64,000 bases of DNA from Citrobacter sp. MGH106 (GCF_001037495.1 NZ_KQ089822.1:3057938-3121937); one strand, 5' to 3'; positions 19,139-30,475 are shown, numbered from the stretch's first letter. Program-made: numbers and translations. Notes: generated by a model not told the origin, from the letters alone.

Positions 19139-20817
19139 TGGCGGCACAAGGATTTTTACTCATCGCCAGTTTCTTACTGGTTCTTTTTGTTGTAGCCAGA
19201 CCATTGGGCGCAGGGCTGGCAAGGCTTATCAATGACGCATCATTGCCGGGCGTGACCGGCATTGAACGTGTGCTCTGGCGTGGGCTGGGCATTTCGCAAC
19301 ACGAAATGAACTGGAAGCAGTATCTGCTGGCAATTCTTGCACTCAATATGTTGGGTCTGCTGGTACTGTTTTCGATGCTGATGGCGCAAGGTTTGCTGCC
19401 ACTGAACCCTCAGCAATTGCCGGGACTCTCATGGCATCTCGCGCTGAATACCGCCGTGAGTTTTGTTACCAATACCAACTGGCAGTCATACAGCGGCGAA
19501 ACCACCTTAAGCTACTTCAGCCAAATGGCCGGGCTGACCGTACAGAATTTCCTGTCAGCGGCGACCGGCATCGCGGTGATTTTCGCCCTGATCCGCGCCT
19601 TCACACGCCAAAGTATGAACACGCTGGGTAACGCCTGGGTGGATCTGGTGCGCATTACGTTATGGATCTTGCTGCCCATTGCTCTGCTCATCGCCCTGTT
19701 TTTTATACAGCAAGGCACGCTGCAAAACCTGTTGCCTTACCAGGCGTTCACCACGCTTGAAGGCGCTAAACAACTGCTGCCGATGGGTCCGGTCGCCTCG
19801 CAAGAAGCCATTAAGATGCTCGGCACTAACGGTGGCGGCTTCTTTAACGCTAACTCATCACATCCGTTTGAAAATCCAACCGCACTGACCAACATGGTGC
19901 AGATGCTGGCGATCTTTTTAATTCCCGCCGCCCTGTGCTTTGCTTTTGGCGACGTCGTGGGCGATCGCCGTCAGGGACGTACTCTGCTGTGGGCAATGTC
20001 GCTGATTTTTGTCATCTGCGTGGCGATCGTGATGTGGTCTGAGATTCAGGGTAATTCACATCTGATGGCGTTTGGCGCAGACAGCAATATCAACATGGAA
20101 GGTAAAGAGAGCCGCTTTGGCGTGCTGGTCAGCAGTCTGTTTGCGGTCGTCACGACGGCAGCATCCTGCGGGGCGGTCATCGCTATGCATGACTCTTTCA
20201 CCGCGCTGGGCGGGATGGTGCCAATGTGGTTGATGCAGATTGGCGAAGTGGTGTTTGGCGGCGTGGGTTCAGGTTTATACGGCATGCTGCTGTTTGTTCT
20301 GCTGGCCGTATTTATCGCCGGACTGATGATTGGCCGTACCCCGGAATATCTGGGTAAGAAAATCGACGTGCGCGAAATGAAAATGACAGCGCTGGCGATT
20401 CTGGTTACCCCTGCACTGGTGCTGCTTGGTACAGCGATTGCCATGATGAGCGACGCCGGGCGCAGCGCGATGCTCAACCCTGGGCCACACGGTTTCAGTG
20501 AGGTGCTGTACGCCGTATCGTCTGCAGCGAACAACAACGGTAGCGCCTTTGCCGGGTTAAGCGCCAACAGCCCATTCTGGAACTGCCTGCTGGCCTTCTG
20601 CATGTTCTTCGGGCGCTTCGGCGTCATTATTCCGGTGATGGCAATTGCCGGGTCGTTGGTCGGTAAAAAGAGCCAATCCGCAAGCCCTGGCACTCTGCCC
20701 ACACACGGTGCGCTGTTTGTCGGGTTGTTAATCGGTACGGTGTTACTGGTTGGCGCTCTTACCTTTATTCCTGCTCTGGCGCTTGGCCCGGTCGCAGAAT
20801 ACCTCTCTTTACGTTGA
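19138..20817 (+). CDS. kdpA: Potassium-transporting ATPase subunit A
   Basis: 559 residues with ten or so membrane helices. The potassium-binding, channel-like subunit of the Kdp pump, related to four-fold M-P-M transporters. The selectivity-filter segment [15 protein letters not shown] and the related NNNGSAF loop are visible. I start at [11 protein letters not shown] (19138), overlapping the kdpF stop; the longer open frame upstream is the kdpF region read out of frame. Confidence 0.97.
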   Translation: MAAQGFLLIASFLLVLFVVARPLGAGLARLINDASLPGVTGIERVLWRGLGISQHEMNWKQYLLAILALNMLGLLVLFSMLMAQGLLPLNPQQLPGLSWHLALNTAVSFVTNTNWQSYSGETTLSYFSQMAGLTVQNFLSAATGIAVIFALIRAFTRQSMNTLGNAWVDLVRITLWILLPIALLIALFFIQQGTLQNLLPYQAFTTLEGAKQLLPMGPVASQEAIKMLGTNGGGFFNANSSHPFENPTALTNMVQMLAIFLIPAALCFAFGDVVGDRRQGRTLLWAMSLIFVICVAIVMWSEIQGNSHLMAFGADSNINMEGKESRFGVLVSSLFAVVTTAASCGAVIAMHDSFTALGGMVPMWLMQIGEVVFGGVGSGLYGMLLFVLLAVFIAGLMIGRTPEYLGKKIDVREMKMTALAILVTPALVLLGTAIAMMSDAGRSAMLNPGPHGFSEVLYAVSSAANNNGSAFAGLSANSPFWNCLLAFCMFFGRFGVIIPVMAIAGSLVGKKSQSASPGTLPTHGALFVGLLIGTVLLVGALTFIPALALGPVAEYLSLR

Positions 20818-20837
20818 GCGATGCGGAGCACATTATT

Positions 20838-22886
20838 ATGAGTCGCAAGCAACTGGCGCTGTTCGAACCCTCTCTGGTCGCGCAAGCGCTTATGGACGCC
20901 GTCAAAAAATTAAGCCCACATACCCAGTGGCGCAATCCGGTCATGTTTATCGTCTGGATCGGCAGCCTGCTGACCACGCTGATAACCGTAGCGATGGCAA
21001 CCGGGCACATGATCGGGAACCCAATATTTACCGGGGCGATAAGTCTCTGGTTATGGGTGACCGTTCTGTTCGCCAACTTTGCCGAGGCGCTGGCGGAAGG
21101 ACGTAGCAAAGCACAGGCCAACAGCCTGAAAGGGGTGAAAAAAACAGCTTTCGCACGTAAATTACGCGAACCCAAATACGGCTCGTCAATGGATCATGTT
21201 CCTGCCAGCGAACTGCGTAAAGGGGATGTGGTGCTGGTTGAAGCAGGCGATATTATCCCCTGCGACGGCGAAGTCATCGAAGGCGGCGCATCGGTGGATG
21301 AAAGCGCCATTACCGGGGAATCTGCGCCGGTTATCCGCGAATCCGGCGGTGACTTCGCATCAGTTACCGGAGGAACTCGCATCCTCTCCGACTGGCTGGT
21401 GATCGAATGCAGCGTCAACCCCGGCGAAACATTCCTCGACCGAATGATCGCAATGGTCGAAGGCGCCCAACGGCGGAAAACGCCAAATGAAATCGCGCTG
21501 ACGATCCTGCTGATCGCCCTGACTATCGTCTTTTTGCTGGCAACCGCTACGCTGTGGCCGTTTTCCGCCTGGGGCGGCAGCGCGGTCAGCGTCACAGTTC
21601 TGGTTGCATTGCTGGTCTGCCTGATCCCCACCACTATCGGTGGCCTGCTCTCCGCAATTGGCGTCGCCGGAATGAGCCGCATGCTGGGTGCGAATGTCAT
21701 CGCCACCAGCGGGCGAGCGGTAGAAGCAGCAGGTGACGTGGACGTACTGCTGCTGGATAAAACCGGCACCATTACGCTGGGCAACCGTCAGGCTTCAGAT
21801 TTTCTTCCCGCCCAGGGCGTTGATGAAAAAACGTTGGCCGACGCCGCACAGCTTTCGTCACTGGCGGATGAAACGCCAGAAGGTCGTAGCATCGTGGTGC
21901 TGGCAAAACAGCGCTTTAATCTGCGCATACGCGACGTGCAATCGCTGCACGCCACATTTGTACCGTTTACCGCACAAAGCCGGATGAGCGGTATCAATAT
22001 CGACAACCGCATGATCCGCAAAGGTTCAGTAGACGCCATTCGTCGTCACGTCGAAGCCAACGGAGGGCACTTCCCTGCCGATGTTGAGCAGAAGGTCGAA
22101 AACGTCGCTCGCCTTGGTGCGACGCCGCTGGTCGTTGCCGAAGGTTCGCACGTACTGGGTGTGATTGCGCTGAAAGATATCGTTAAAGGCGGGATCAAAG
22201 AACGTTTTGCCCAGTTGCGCAAAATGGGTATCAAAACGGTGATGATCACAGGCGACAACCGGCTAACCGCCGCCGCGATTGCGGCAGAAGCCGGGGTGGA
22301 TGACTTTTTAGCGGAAGCCACACCGGAAGCCAAGCTGGCACTTATTCGTCAGTACCAGGCGGAAGGTCGTCTGGTGGCGATGACCGGCGACGGAACCAAC
22401 GACGCCCCCGCACTGGCTCAGGCAGATGTGGCGGTTGCCATGAACTCCGGGACCCAGGCCGCGAAGGAAGCGGGCAACATGGTCGATCTGGACTCTAACC
22501 CCACTAAACTGATTGAAGTGGTGCATATTGGCAAACAGATGCTGATGACACGTGGCTCGCTGACCACCTTCAGTATTGCCAACGACGTTGCGAAATATTT
22601 CGCCATTATCCCGGCTGCGTTTGCCGCAACCTACCCGCAGCTCAACGCACTTAACGTGATGCACCTGCATTCGCCGGATTCGGCAATCCTGAGCGCGGTC
22701 ATCTTCAATGCGCTGGTTATTGTCTTTCTGATCCCACTGGCGCTGAAGGGCGTGAGCTATAAACCGTTATCGGCTTCCGCCATGCTGCGCCGTAACTTAT
22801 GGATCTACGGTCTGGGCGGTCTGGTTGTGCCATTTATTGGTATCAAAGTGATTGATTTATTGCTGACCCTGCTGGGTCTGGTGTGA
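20838..22886 (+). CDS. kdpB: Potassium-transporting ATPase ATP-binding subunit
   Basis: 682 residues, equal to E. coli. The P-type ATPase subunit that drives potassium uptake. The phosphorylated aspartate lies in [12 protein letters not shown], the actuator loop is ITGESAPV, and the hinge motif is [19 protein letters not shown]. The start chosen, [11 protein letters not shown] (20838), lies after the GGAGCACATTATT leader; the open frame begins a few codons earlier within the kdpA end. Confidence 0.97.
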   Translation: MSRKQLALFEPSLVAQALMDAVKKLSPHTQWRNPVMFIVWIGSLLTTLITVAMATGHMIGNPIFTGAISLWLWVTVLFANFAEALAEGRSKAQANSLKGVKKTAFARKLREPKYGSSMDHVPASELRKGDVVLVEAGDIIPCDGEVIEGGASVDESAITGESAPVIRESGGDFASVTGGTRILSDWLVIECSVNPGETFLDRMIAMVEGAQRRKTPNEIALTILLIALTIVFLLATATLWPFSAWGGSAVSVTVLVALLVCLIPTTIGGLLSAIGVAGMSRMLGANVIATSGRAVEAAGDVDVLLLDKTGTITLGNRQASDFLPAQGVDEKTLADAAQLSSLADETPEGRSIVVLAKQRFNLRIRDVQSLHATFVPFTAQSRMSGINIDNRMIRKGSVDAIRRHVEANGGHFPADVEQKVENVARLGATPLVVAEGSHVLGVIALKDIVKGGIKERFAQLRKMGIKTVMITGDNRLTAAAIAAEAGVDDFLAEATPEAKLALIRQYQAEGRLVAMTGDGTNDAPALAQADVAVAMNSGTQAAKEAGNMVDLDSNPTKLIEVVHIGKQMLMTRGSLTTFSIANDVAKYFAIIPAAFAATYPQLNALNVMHLHSPDSAILSAVIFNALVIVFLIPLALKGVSYKPLSASAMLRRNLWIYGLGGLVVPFIGIKVIDLLLTLLGLV

Positions 22887-22894
22887 GGTTTCAG

Positions 22895-23461
22895 ATGAGT
22901 GGATTACGTCCTGCACTATCAACATTGATTTTCCTGATACTTATCACCGGCGGAGCATATCCTTTGCTGACAACCGCACTGGGGCAATGGTGGTTTCCCC
23001 ATCAGGCTAACGGGTCACTGCTCCGTGAGGGTCAGGTCGTTCGCGGCTCTGAACTCATCGGCCAGAACTTTACCGCCGCCGGTTATTTTCAGGGACGCCC
23101 TTCAGCGACGGCGGAAATGCCCTATAATCCAATGGGTTCAGGCGGCAGTAACCTGGCGGCCAGCAACCCGGAGCTGGATAAACAATTGCAAAGCAGGATT
23201 GCCGCGCTGCGTGCTGCAAATCCGCAGGCTAACCCAGTTGTTCCGGTGGAACTGGTCACGGCGTCTGCCAGTGGACTGGACAATAATCTGACACCGAACG
23301 CGGTAGCCTGGCAGATCCCCCGCGTGGCGCAAGCCCGTAACCTCAGCGTTGAAGAGGTAACGCAGTTAGTTGCACAATACACGCATAAGCCGCTGGTCGG
23401 GTTTATCGGCCAGCCGGTAGTGAACCTGGTGGAACTTAATTTAGCGCTGGATAAACGCTGA
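22895..23461 (+). CDS. kdpC: Potassium-transporting ATPase subunit C
   Basis: 188 residues from [10 protein letters not shown] single N-terminal membrane helix (about residues 7-27) and a periplasmic domain with the conserved [13 protein letters not shown] motif. It raises the affinity of the complex for potassium. Begins 8 bases after kdpB. Confidence 0.97.
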   Translation: MSGLRPALSTLIFLILITGGAYPLLTTALGQWWFPHQANGSLLREGQVVRGSELIGQNFTAAGYFQGRPSATAEMPYNPMGSGGSNLAASNPELDKQLQSRIAALRAANPQANPVVPVELVTASASGLDNNLTPNAVAWQIPRVAQARNLSVEEVTQLVAQYTHKPLVGFIGQPVVNLVELNLALDKR

Positions 23462-23471
23462 GAAAAAGGTC

Positions 23472-26156
23472 ATGACAGAAGAACCCTTGCGCCCCAATCC
23501 GGATCGCTTACTGGAACAGACCGCCGCCCCGCACCGGGGAAAGCTGAAAATCTTCTTCGGTGCCTGCGCTGGAGTCGGGAAAACCTGGGCTATGCTGGCT
23601 GAGGCCCAGCGGTTACGGGCGCAAGGGCTGGATGTGTTGATCGGCGTGGTGGAAACTCACGGGCGTAAAGAGACCGCCGCACTGCTGGACGGACTCGCCA
23701 TGCTGCCGCTGAAACGCCAGTCACACCGTGGGCGGCACATCAGCGAGTTTGATCTCGATGCCGCCCTTGCCCGTCGCCCTGCCCTGATTTTAATGGATGA
23801 ACTGGCGCACAGTAATGCGCCAGGCTCGCGTCACCCTCGCCGTTGGCAGGACATCGAAGAACTGCTGGAAGCTGGAATTGATGTCTTTACCACTGTTAAC
23901 GTTCAGCATCTGGAAAGCCTGAACGATATCGTCAGCGGCGTTACCGGTATTCAGGTCCGCGAAACCGTCCCCGATCCGTTTTTCGATGCGGCTGACGATG
24001 TGGTACTGGTCGATCTCCCCCCTGACGATCTGCGCCAACGTCTGAACGAAGGCAAAGTCTATATTGCCGGTCAGGCAGAACGGGCTATCGAACACTTCTT
24101 CCGCAAAGGCAATTTGATCGCACTGCGCGAACTGGCCCTGCGACGTACAGCTGATCGGGTAGACGATCAAATGCGCGCCTGGCGAGGTCACCCTGGAGAG
24201 GAAAAAGTCTGGCACACCCGCGATGCCATCCTGCTGTGTATCGGACACAACACCGGCAGCGAAAAGCTGGTGCGTGCCGCCGCACGTCTGGCTGCACGTC
24301 TCGGTAGTATCTGGCATGCCGTGTATGTCGAAACACCCGCACTGCATCAGTTACCCGAAAAGCAACGTCGCGCAATTCTTGGCGCCTTGCGACTGGCACA
24401 GGAATTAGGAGCAGAAACAGCCACCCTCTCCGATCCCGCAGAAGATAAAGCGGTCGTCCGCTACGCCCGGGAGCACAATCTGGGAAAAATCGTGCTGGGG
24501 CGTCCGACAACGCGACGCAGGTGGCGCAGTGATTCTTTTGCCGACAAGCTGGCCCATCGCGCACCGGATCTCGATCTGATGATTGTCGCGTTGGACGATC
24601 CCCCTCCACGTCCGGCGGTTCAGGCTGCTGACACGCGTACCTTTAAAGATAAGTGGCGGGTACAGATTCAGGGCTGTCTGGTTGCAGCTGCACTGTGCGC
24701 CTTCACAACGCTGATAGCCATGCAGTGGCTGGTTGCCTTTGATGCCGCCAATCTGGTAATGCTCTACCTGTTAGGCGTGGTAGTGATCGCCCTGTTCTAC
24801 GGACGCTGGCCGTCTGTGGTGGCGACCTTTATTAACGTCGCCAGCTTCGATCTGTTCTTTATTGCCCCGCGCGGTACGCTGGCCGTTTCGGACGTCCAGT
24901 ATCTGCTCACATTCGCCGTTATGTTGACGGTCGGTCTGGTCATCGGGAATCTGACCGCAGGAGTGCGCTATCAGGCACGAGTCGCTCGCTACCGGGAACA
25001 GCGCACGCGGCATCTGTACGAGATGTCCAAAGCCCTGGCCGTGGGGCGGAGTCAACAAGATATCGCTGCCACCAGTGAGCAGTTTATTACCTCAACCTTT
25101 CAGGCCCGCAGTCAGGTTTTATTGCCCGATGAGAACGGCAAACTGGCTCCGCTGACGCATCAACAAGGCACGACGCCCTGGGATGATGCCATTGCCCGCT
25201 GGAGCTTTGATAAGGGACAACCGGCCGGGGCCGGCACCGATACCTTACCGGGCGTACCGTATCAGATCTTACCGTTAAAAAGCGCCGACAAAACGTATGG
25301 ACTGTTGATAGTAGAACCGGGGAATCTTCGACAGTTGATGATCCCGGAACAACAACGACTGCTGGAAACCTTTACCTTGTTGGTTGCCAGCGCCCTGGAG
25401 CGACTGGCGCTGACTGCCAGCGAAGAGCTGGCGCGATTTGCCAGCGAACGCGAGAGCATCCGCAACGCCCTGCTCGCCGCCCTTTCTCATGATTTACGCA
25501 CGCCGTTAACGGTGCTGTTCGGTCAGGCGGAGATTTTAACATTGGATCTGGCAACGGAAGGCTCGAAGCACGCCCGTCAGGCCAGCGAAATTCGCCAGCA
25601 TGTCCTTAACACGACCCGGCTGGTAAATAATCTGCTGGATATGGCGCGAATTCAGTCTGGCGGCTTTAATCTTAAGAAAGAGTGGTTAACGCTGGAGGAA
25701 GTGGTGGGCAGCGCCTTACAGATGCTGGAGCCTGGCCTGGCTGCACCAATTAATCTGTCACTTCCTGAGCCATTGACGCTAATACACGTTGATGGGCCAC
25801 TCTTTGAACGAGTGCTGATTAATCTGCTGGAAAACGCCGTCAAATACGCAGGCCCGCAGGCACAAATAGGAATTGAAGCACAGGTTGAGGGCGAACACCT
25901 GCAACTGGACGTGTGGGATAACGGGCCTGGCATTCCGTCAGGCCAGGAACAACGTATTTTCGACAAGTTTTCCCGGGGGAACAAAGAGTCATCAGTACCG
26001 GGCGTTGGGCTGGGACTGGCAATTTGCCAGGCTATTGTCGACGTGCATGGCGGGACCATTACCGCCCATAATCGACCGCAGGGTGGCGCTTGCTTCCGTG
26101 TTACACTGCCGCAAGAATTACCCCCTGAACTTGAAGATTTTCATGAGGATATGTGA
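23472..26156 (+). CDS. kdpD: Potassium/turgor sensor histidine kinase
   Basis: 894 residues, same as E. coli. Domain order: KdpD N-domain with Walker A GACAGVGKT (about residue 30), a universal-stress-like domain (about 250-370), four membrane helices (about 400-500), GAF-like domain, HisKA with AALSHDLRTPLT (phospho-His near 673), and the HATPase (NLLENAVKY, DNGPGIP, GVGLGLAI). It senses low potassium and phosphorylates KdpE. Overlaps kdpE by 4 bases. Confidence 0.97.
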   Translation: MTEEPLRPNPDRLLEQTAAPHRGKLKIFFGACAGVGKTWAMLAEAQRLRAQGLDVLIGVVETHGRKETAALLDGLAMLPLKRQSHRGRHISEFDLDAALARRPALILMDELAHSNAPGSRHPRRWQDIEELLEAGIDVFTTVNVQHLESLNDIVSGVTGIQVRETVPDPFFDAADDVVLVDLPPDDLRQRLNEGKVYIAGQAERAIEHFFRKGNLIALRELALRRTADRVDDQMRAWRGHPGEEKVWHTRDAILLCIGHNTGSEKLVRAAARLAARLGSIWHAVYVETPALHQLPEKQRRAILGALRLAQELGAETATLSDPAEDKAVVRYAREHNLGKIVLGRPTTRRRWRSDSFADKLAHRAPDLDLMIVALDDPPPRPAVQAADTRTFKDKWRVQIQGCLVAAALCAFTTLIAMQWLVAFDAANLVMLYLLGVVVIALFYGRWPSVVATFINVASFDLFFIAPRGTLAVSDVQYLLTFAVMLTVGLVIGNLTAGVRYQARVARYREQRTRHLYEMSKALAVGRSQQDIAATSEQFITSTFQARSQVLLPDENGKLAPLTHQQGTTPWDDAIARWSFDKGQPAGAGTDTLPGVPYQILPLKSADKTYGLLIVEPGNLRQLMIPEQQRLLETFTLLVASALERLALTASEELARFASERESIRNALLAALSHDLRTPLTVLFGQAEILTLDLATEGSKHARQASEIRQHVLNTTRLVNNLLDMARIQSGGFNLKKEWLTLEEVVGSALQMLEPGLAAPINLSLPEPLTLIHVDGPLFERVLINLLENAVKYAGPQAQIGIEAQVEGEHLQLDVWDNGPGIPSGQEQRIFDKFSRGNKESSVPGVGLGLAICQAIVDVHGGTITAHNRPQGGACFRVTLPQELPPELEDFHEDM

Positions 26157-26830
26157 CAAACGTATTGATTGTTGAAGATGAACAGGCCATTCGTCGCTTT
26201 CTGCGCACCGCGCTGGAAGCCGATGGTCTGCGCGTGTATGAAGCAGAAACGTTGCAACGTGGCCTGCTGGAGGCCGCGACGCGTAAACCCGATCTCATCA
26301 TTCTCGATCTCGGCCTGCCAGACGGTGACGGCACTGATTTTATTCGCGACCTGCGACAATGGAGCGCTATTCCCGTTATAGTGCTTTCAGCTCGCAGTGA
26401 AGAGAGCGACAAAATCGCCGCACTGGATGCCGGTGCTGATGATTATCTCAGCAAGCCGTTTGGCATTGGCGAACTGCAGGCGCGTTTGCGTGTGGCATTA
26501 CGCCGCCACGCTATTGGACCCGCACCCGAGCCAGTCGTGCATTTTTCCGATGTGAAAGTGGATATTGCCGCGCGTCTGGTACATCGTGGCGAAGAGGAAA
26601 TTCACCTGACGCCAATTGAATTTCGCCTGCTGGCGATACTTCTCAATAACAGCGGGAAGGTGCTGACCCAGCGTCAGCTGTTGAATCAGGTTTGGGGTCC
26701 CAACGCCGTCGAGCACAGCCACTACCTGCGAATTTATATGGGGCACTTGCGCCAGAAACTGGAAGTAGACCCGGCGCGCCCTCGTCACTTTATAACCGAA
26801 ACCGGGATTGGCTATCGGTTTATGCCGTGA
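26153..26830 (+). CDS. kdpE: KdpE response regulator (OmpR family)
   Basis: 225 residues starting at a GTG codon within the kdpD end (ATGTGA overlap). Receiver domain with phospho-acceptor D52 (LDLGLPDGDG) and a C-terminal winged helix (about residues 130-225; LTPIEFRLLAILLNNSGKVL). Activates kdpFABC. It is followed by a shared bidirectional terminator and then convergent pgm; the speF-potE genes present here in E. coli and Salmonella are missing. Confidence 0.97.
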   Translation: MTNVLIVEDEQAIRRFLRTALEADGLRVYEAETLQRGLLEAATRKPDLIILDLGLPDGDGTDFIRDLRQWSAIPVIVLSARSEESDKIAALDAGADDYLSKPFGIGELQARLRVALRRHAIGPAPEPVVHFSDVKVDIAARLVHRGEEEIHLTPIEFRLLAILLNNSGKVLTQRQLLNQVWGPNAVEHSHYLRIYMGHLRQKLEVDPARPRHFITETGIGYRFMP

Positions 26831-26854
26831 TATTTCACCGGGTACCAGATGTAA

Positions 26855-26882
26855 AAAAGGAGCCTTTCGGCTCCTTTTCTGG
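26855..26882. terminator. Bidirectional terminator between kdpE and pgm
   Basis: Ten-base stem AAAAGGAGCC/GGCTCCTTTT (26855-26864 with 26869-26878) with a TTTC loop and A or T runs on both sides, so it can serve both converging genes. Confidence 0.88.
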
Positions 26883-28523
26883 TTACGCGTTTTTCAGCAC
26901 TTCGCTGACAATCTCAACCGCTTCTTTTTCAATCTGCTTGCGGTGTTCTTCACCCAGGAAGCTCTCGCAGTAGATTTTATAGGCGTCTTCAGTACCTGAC
27001 GGACGTGCGGCAAACCAGCCATTGTCAGTCATCACTTTCAGACCGCCGATAGAAGCACCATTGCCTGGCGCCGCCGTCAGACGCGCGGTGATCGGATCAC
27101 CCGCCAGCGTGCTGGCACTGACCATCTCCGGAGAGAGTTTAGACAGCGCTGCTTTCTGCGCGGAGGTCGCGCTTGCCTGCAAACGGTTATAGCTCGGCGC
27201 ACCAAAACGCGCGGCCAGCTCGTTGTAATGCTCTTGCGGGTTCTTACCGGTCACGGCAGTAATTTCGGCCGCCAGCAGACACATAATGATCCCGTCTTTG
27301 TCGGTCGACCACGGTGTACCGTCGAAACGCAGGAAAGAAGCCCCCGCGCTCTCCTCGCCGCCGAAACCGAAGCTACCGTCGAACAGGCCATCAACAAACC
27401 ATTTAAAGCCAACCGGTACTTCAACCAGTTTACGTCCTAAATCATTCACCACACGGTCAATCATCGCTGAAGACACCAGCGTTTTGCCAACGGCAACGTC
27501 TTCGCCCCACTGCGGGCGATGCTGGAACAGATAGTTGATCGCGACTGCCAGATAGTGGTTCGGGTTCATCAACCCGGCCGGAGTGACGATGCCGTGACGG
27601 TCATAATCTGGATCGTTAGCAAATGCCAGATCGAACTTATCACGTAGCGCCAGCAGACCCGCCATCGCACACTCGGAGGAGCAGTCCATACGGATAGCAC
27701 CGTCTTTGTCGAGATGCATAAAGCGGAAGGTCTGATCAACCTGATCGTTAACAATGGTCAGATTCAGTTTGTAGTGCTCGGCAATACGCTTCCAGTATTC
27801 GATACCGGAGCCACCCAGCGGATCGACACCCAGCGTCAGACCCGCTTTTTGAATCGCTGCCATATCGACAATATCTGCAAGCCCTTCCACGAACGGCTGC
27901 ACAAGATCCTGTTCTTTCACGTGACCCGACGCCAGCGCCGCATCCAGTGAAATTCGCTTAACACCGTTAAGTCCATCAGCCAGCAGCGCGTTGGCACGAT
28001 CTTCCACCACTTTAGTGACGTTGGTATCTGCCGGACCACCGTTTGGCGGGTTGTATTTAATGCCACCATCTTCCGGCGGGTTGTGAGACGGCGTGATGAC
28101 AATGCCATCAGCCAGCGGGCCGCCTTTTTTGTTGTGGACCAGGATTGCATTTGACACGGCAGGCGTTGGCGTAAAGCCGTTATTTTCCTGCACGATGACA
28201 TCAACACCGTTTGCCGCCAACACTTCCAGTACAGAGATAAATGCCGGTTCAGACAGCGCATGGGTGTCTTTGCCCACATAACAAGGCCCGGTAATCCCGT
28301 TTTTCGCACGTTCTTCGGCAATGGCCTGGGCGATTGCCAAAATATGCGGCTCGTTAAAACTGTGACGACCTGCACTACCACGATGCCCGGATGTCCCGAA
28401 CTTAACGGCATGCTCAGCATTCCCGGCTGTTGGTTTAAGTACATAGTACTGTGCCGTCAGTTGGGCGACGTTAATCAAATCACTCTGTTGTGCAGGCTGA
28501 CCTGCACGCTTGTGGATTGCCAT
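26883..28523 (-). CDS. pgm: Phosphoglucomutase (alpha-D-glucose)
   Basis: 546 residues. Interconverts glucose 1-phosphate and glucose 6-phosphate. The phosphoserine loop is [15 protein letters not shown]; the metal-binding loop contains the acidic triad NDPDYDRHG, and the sugar-binding loop is [12 protein letters not shown]. It lies 24 bases downstream of seqA on the same strand, the usual seqA-pgm operon. Confidence 0.97.
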   Translation of the reverse strand: MAIHKRAGQPAQQSDLINVAQLTAQYYVLKPTAGNAEHAVKFGTSGHRGSAGRHSFNEPHILAIAQAIAEERAKNGITGPCYVGKDTHALSEPAFISVLEVLAANGVDVIVQENNGFTPTPAVSNAILVHNKKGGPLADGIVITPSHNPPEDGGIKYNPPNGGPADTNVTKVVEDRANALLADGLNGVKRISLDAALASGHVKEQDLVQPFVEGLADIVDMAAIQKAGLTLGVDPLGGSGIEYWKRIAEHYKLNLTIVNDQVDQTFRFMHLDKDGAIRMDCSSECAMAGLLALRDKFDLAFANDPDYDRHGIVTPAGLMNPNHYLAVAINYLFQHRPQWGEDVAVGKTLVSSAMIDRVVNDLGRKLVEVPVGFKWFVDGLFDGSFGFGGEESAGASFLRFDGTPWSTDKDGIIMCLLAAEITAVTGKNPQEHYNELAARFGAPSYNRLQASATSAQKAALSKLSPEMVSASTLAGDPITARLTAAPGNGASIGGLKVMTDNGWFAARPSGTEDAYKIYCESFLGEEHRKQIEKEAVEIVSEVLKNA

Positions 28524-28547
28524 TGCCTGGTCCCTCTAATGCAAGGA

Positions 28548-29090
28548 TTAAATTGTTCCGCAAACCTTTTCAATCAATTCCGCAGGGAATTGCATTGACT
28601 GCATGATGTGTTCAACCATGCTGCATTTGCGGCCGGTATTCGTGTTGGTGATCACCCAGTACGGTGTGCCAGGCACATGTTTCGGCTTGGTTTGATTACC
28701 ATTTTTCAGCAGCGTCTGTTCATCCGCTGCAAAATAGACGCGTGTGCGACCGTGTAACGACTCCGTTGCTTCAGCAAACGCGTGCTGATCCAGTGAATAG
28801 AGTGTAGACAGCACCAGCATAAAGCGATTCACTGCTTTTTTCTGTTCCGCATATTCATCGGAAAGCAGCAGTTCACGCATGGCGCGCACTTTATCTTTAA
28901 CGGGGTCGACCGGCTTGGCTTCCACGACAGGTTGCACGGCGCGGACTTCTTTTACCACCGGAGTGGCAGGCTGTGATGCGGCAGAAAACTTCAACATACG
29001 CCGTAAAATGTCGGATGCGCTCTCGCCGATATGCTTGGTGTGGCTGGCAATATAGCTATAGAGTTCATCATCAACTTCAATCGTTTTCAT
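28548..29090 (-). CDS. seqA: Replication initiation negative modulator SeqA
   Basis: 180 residues from MKTIEVDDELYSYIASHT (29090). Binds hemimethylated GATC sites and sequesters the origin after initiation. The N-terminal about 35 residues form the multimerisation domain; the DNA-binding domain occupies residues from about 70 to 180 (RTRVYFAADEQTLLKNGNQ). The longer open frame upstream reads through non-coding leader and is not conserved. Divergent from ybfF. Confidence 0.96.
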   Translation of the reverse strand: MKTIEVDDELYSYIASHTKHIGESASDILRRMLKFSAASQPATPVVKEVRAVQPVVEAKPVDPVKDKVRAMRELLLSDEYAEQKKAVNRFMLVLSTLYSLDQHAFAEATESLHGRTRVYFAADEQTLLKNGNQTKPKHVPGTPYWVITNTNTGRKCSMVEHIMQSMQFPAELIEKVCGTI

Positions 29091-29285
29091 CTTAATCCAG
29101 TGCGGTGTCTTAGCTGAATACAAGTTGTTGGGATTATTACACCTAGTGTAAAGGCAAATCCCAACAGCGGATAGCGTCAAGCCTGATGGCCAGAAAAACT
29201 CGGAGTAACCGTAGTTGTTGCAGCCCTGTGGCAGAATGGTCAACATGATACCCTAACCCGCTAGTGTGAAAAAAAGAACTTTGCC

Positions 29286-30059
29286 ATGAAATTGAATATC
29301 CGAGCGCAATCTGCACAAAACCTGCACAATAATTCCCCCATCGTCCTGGTTCACGGTCTGTTTGGCAGCCTGGATAACCTGGGCATACTGGCACGTGACC
29401 TGGTAGTCGATCACGACATCATTCAGGTTGATATGCGAAATCACGGGCTCTCCCCTCGTTCGCCAGAGATGAATTACCCGGCCATGGCGCAAGACCTGTT
29501 GGATACACTGGACGCCCAACAAATAGAAAAAGCGACTTTTATTGGTCACTCAATGGGGGGCAAAGCGGTGATGGCGCTAACCGCGCTGGCACCTGAACGT
29601 ATCGATCAACTGGTGGCTATCGATATTGCACCGGTTGACTACCATGTCCGTCGTCACGATGAGATCTTTGCGGCGATTAATGCCGTGACGGATGCACAAG
29701 CCGCATCACGCCAGCAGGCGGCAAGCGTGATGCGCCAGTACCTGAAAGAAGAAGGCGTAATCCAGTTTCTGCTGAAATCCTTTGTTGACGGCGAGTGGCG
29801 TTTCAATGTCCCCGCATTGTGGGACCAGTATCCTCATATTGTGGGCTGGGAAACCATACCTGCATGGGATCATCCGGCGCTGTTCATCCCTGGTGGAAAC
29901 TCGCCGTATGTTACCGAAGCGTACCGTGACCAATTACTGGCGCAATTCCCTCAGGCAAGGGCGCATGTTATTGCAGGTGCAGGTCACTGGGTACACGCAG
30001 AAAAACCAGATGCGGTCCTACGCGCCATCCGTCGTTATCTGACGGACAAGGCCAACTGA
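29286..30059 (+). CDS. ybfF: Alpha/beta-hydrolase esterase YbfF
   Basis: 257 residues. The nucleophile elbow is FIGHSMGGKA with S89; the oxyanion HG dipeptide is in LVHGLFGS (about 22-29), the acid and histidine are towards the C-terminus (GAGHWVHAEKPD). E. coli YbfF is an acyl-CoA/short-chain esterase in vitro, with a natural substrate still uncertain. The stop codon overlaps the LexA box of ybfE. Confidence 0.94.
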   Translation: MKLNIRAQSAQNLHNNSPIVLVHGLFGSLDNLGILARDLVVDHDIIQVDMRNHGLSPRSPEMNYPAMAQDLLDTLDAQQIEKATFIGHSMGGKAVMALTALAPERIDQLVAIDIAPVDYHVRRHDEIFAAINAVTDAQAASRQQAASVMRQYLKEEGVIQFLLKSFVDGEWRFNVPALWDQYPHIVGWETIPAWDHPALFIPGGNSPYVTEAYRDQLLAQFPQARAHVIAGAGHWVHAEKPDAVLRAIRRYLTDKAN

Positions 30060-30071
30060 TTAAAAACTCAG
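30056..30071 (+). promoter_or_regulatory. LexA box upstream of ybfE
   Basis: CTG-N10-CAG with an AT-rich centre (CTGATTAAAAACTCAG), a good SOS-box match. It overlaps the ybfF stop codon and lies about 115 bases before ybfE, which is LexA-regulated in E. coli. Confidence 0.8.
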
Positions 30072-30187
30072 CGTCCGCGCGCGATTACGTGCGTGGGCGT
30101 TGGCGCGCCCCCCCTGCTGATGTATGATGGCGCGCTATCCATCCGGGCAGACGCCTGGCTGATTGTTTCCCCGAAGTCACCAAGATC

Positions 30188-30475
30188 ATGGCCAAAGAAC
30201 AAACGGACCGTACGACATTAGATCTGTTCGCGCAGGAGCGTCGCCCGGGACGACCCAAAACCAATCCGCTTTCGCGTGATGAACAGTTACGTATTAATAA
30301 ACGTAATCAGCTTAAACGCGACAAAGTTCGCGGGCTTAAGCGTGTCGAACTGAAACTGAATGCCGACGCCGTTGACGCTCTGAACGAGCTGGCGGACGCG
30401 CGTAACATGAGTCGCAGTGAACTCATCGAAGAGATGCTGATGAACCAACTCGCCACGTTGCGTGGTCAGGCATAG
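30188..30475 (+). CDS. ybfE: LexA-regulated protein YbfE
   Basis: 95 residues. Strongly basic N-terminal half (RRPGRPKTNPL, then KRNQLKRDKVRGLKR) followed by a segment with the spacing of a ribbon-helix-helix domain (VELKLNADAVDALNELADARNMSRSELIEEML). This suggests a small DNA-binding protein. Function is unknown; its E. coli orthologue is induced in the SOS response, and a LexA box is visible here. Confidence 0.9.
   Translation: MAKEQTDRTTLDLFAQERRPGRPKTNPLSRDEQLRINKRNQLKRDKVRGLKRVELKLNADAVDALNELADARNMSRSELIEEMLMNQLATLRGQA

Noticed and set aside
20046-20885. A 279-codon open frame antisense to kdpA
   Set aside because: Complement of a conserved membrane protein, Ser/Pro/Thr-rich composition, no start signal.
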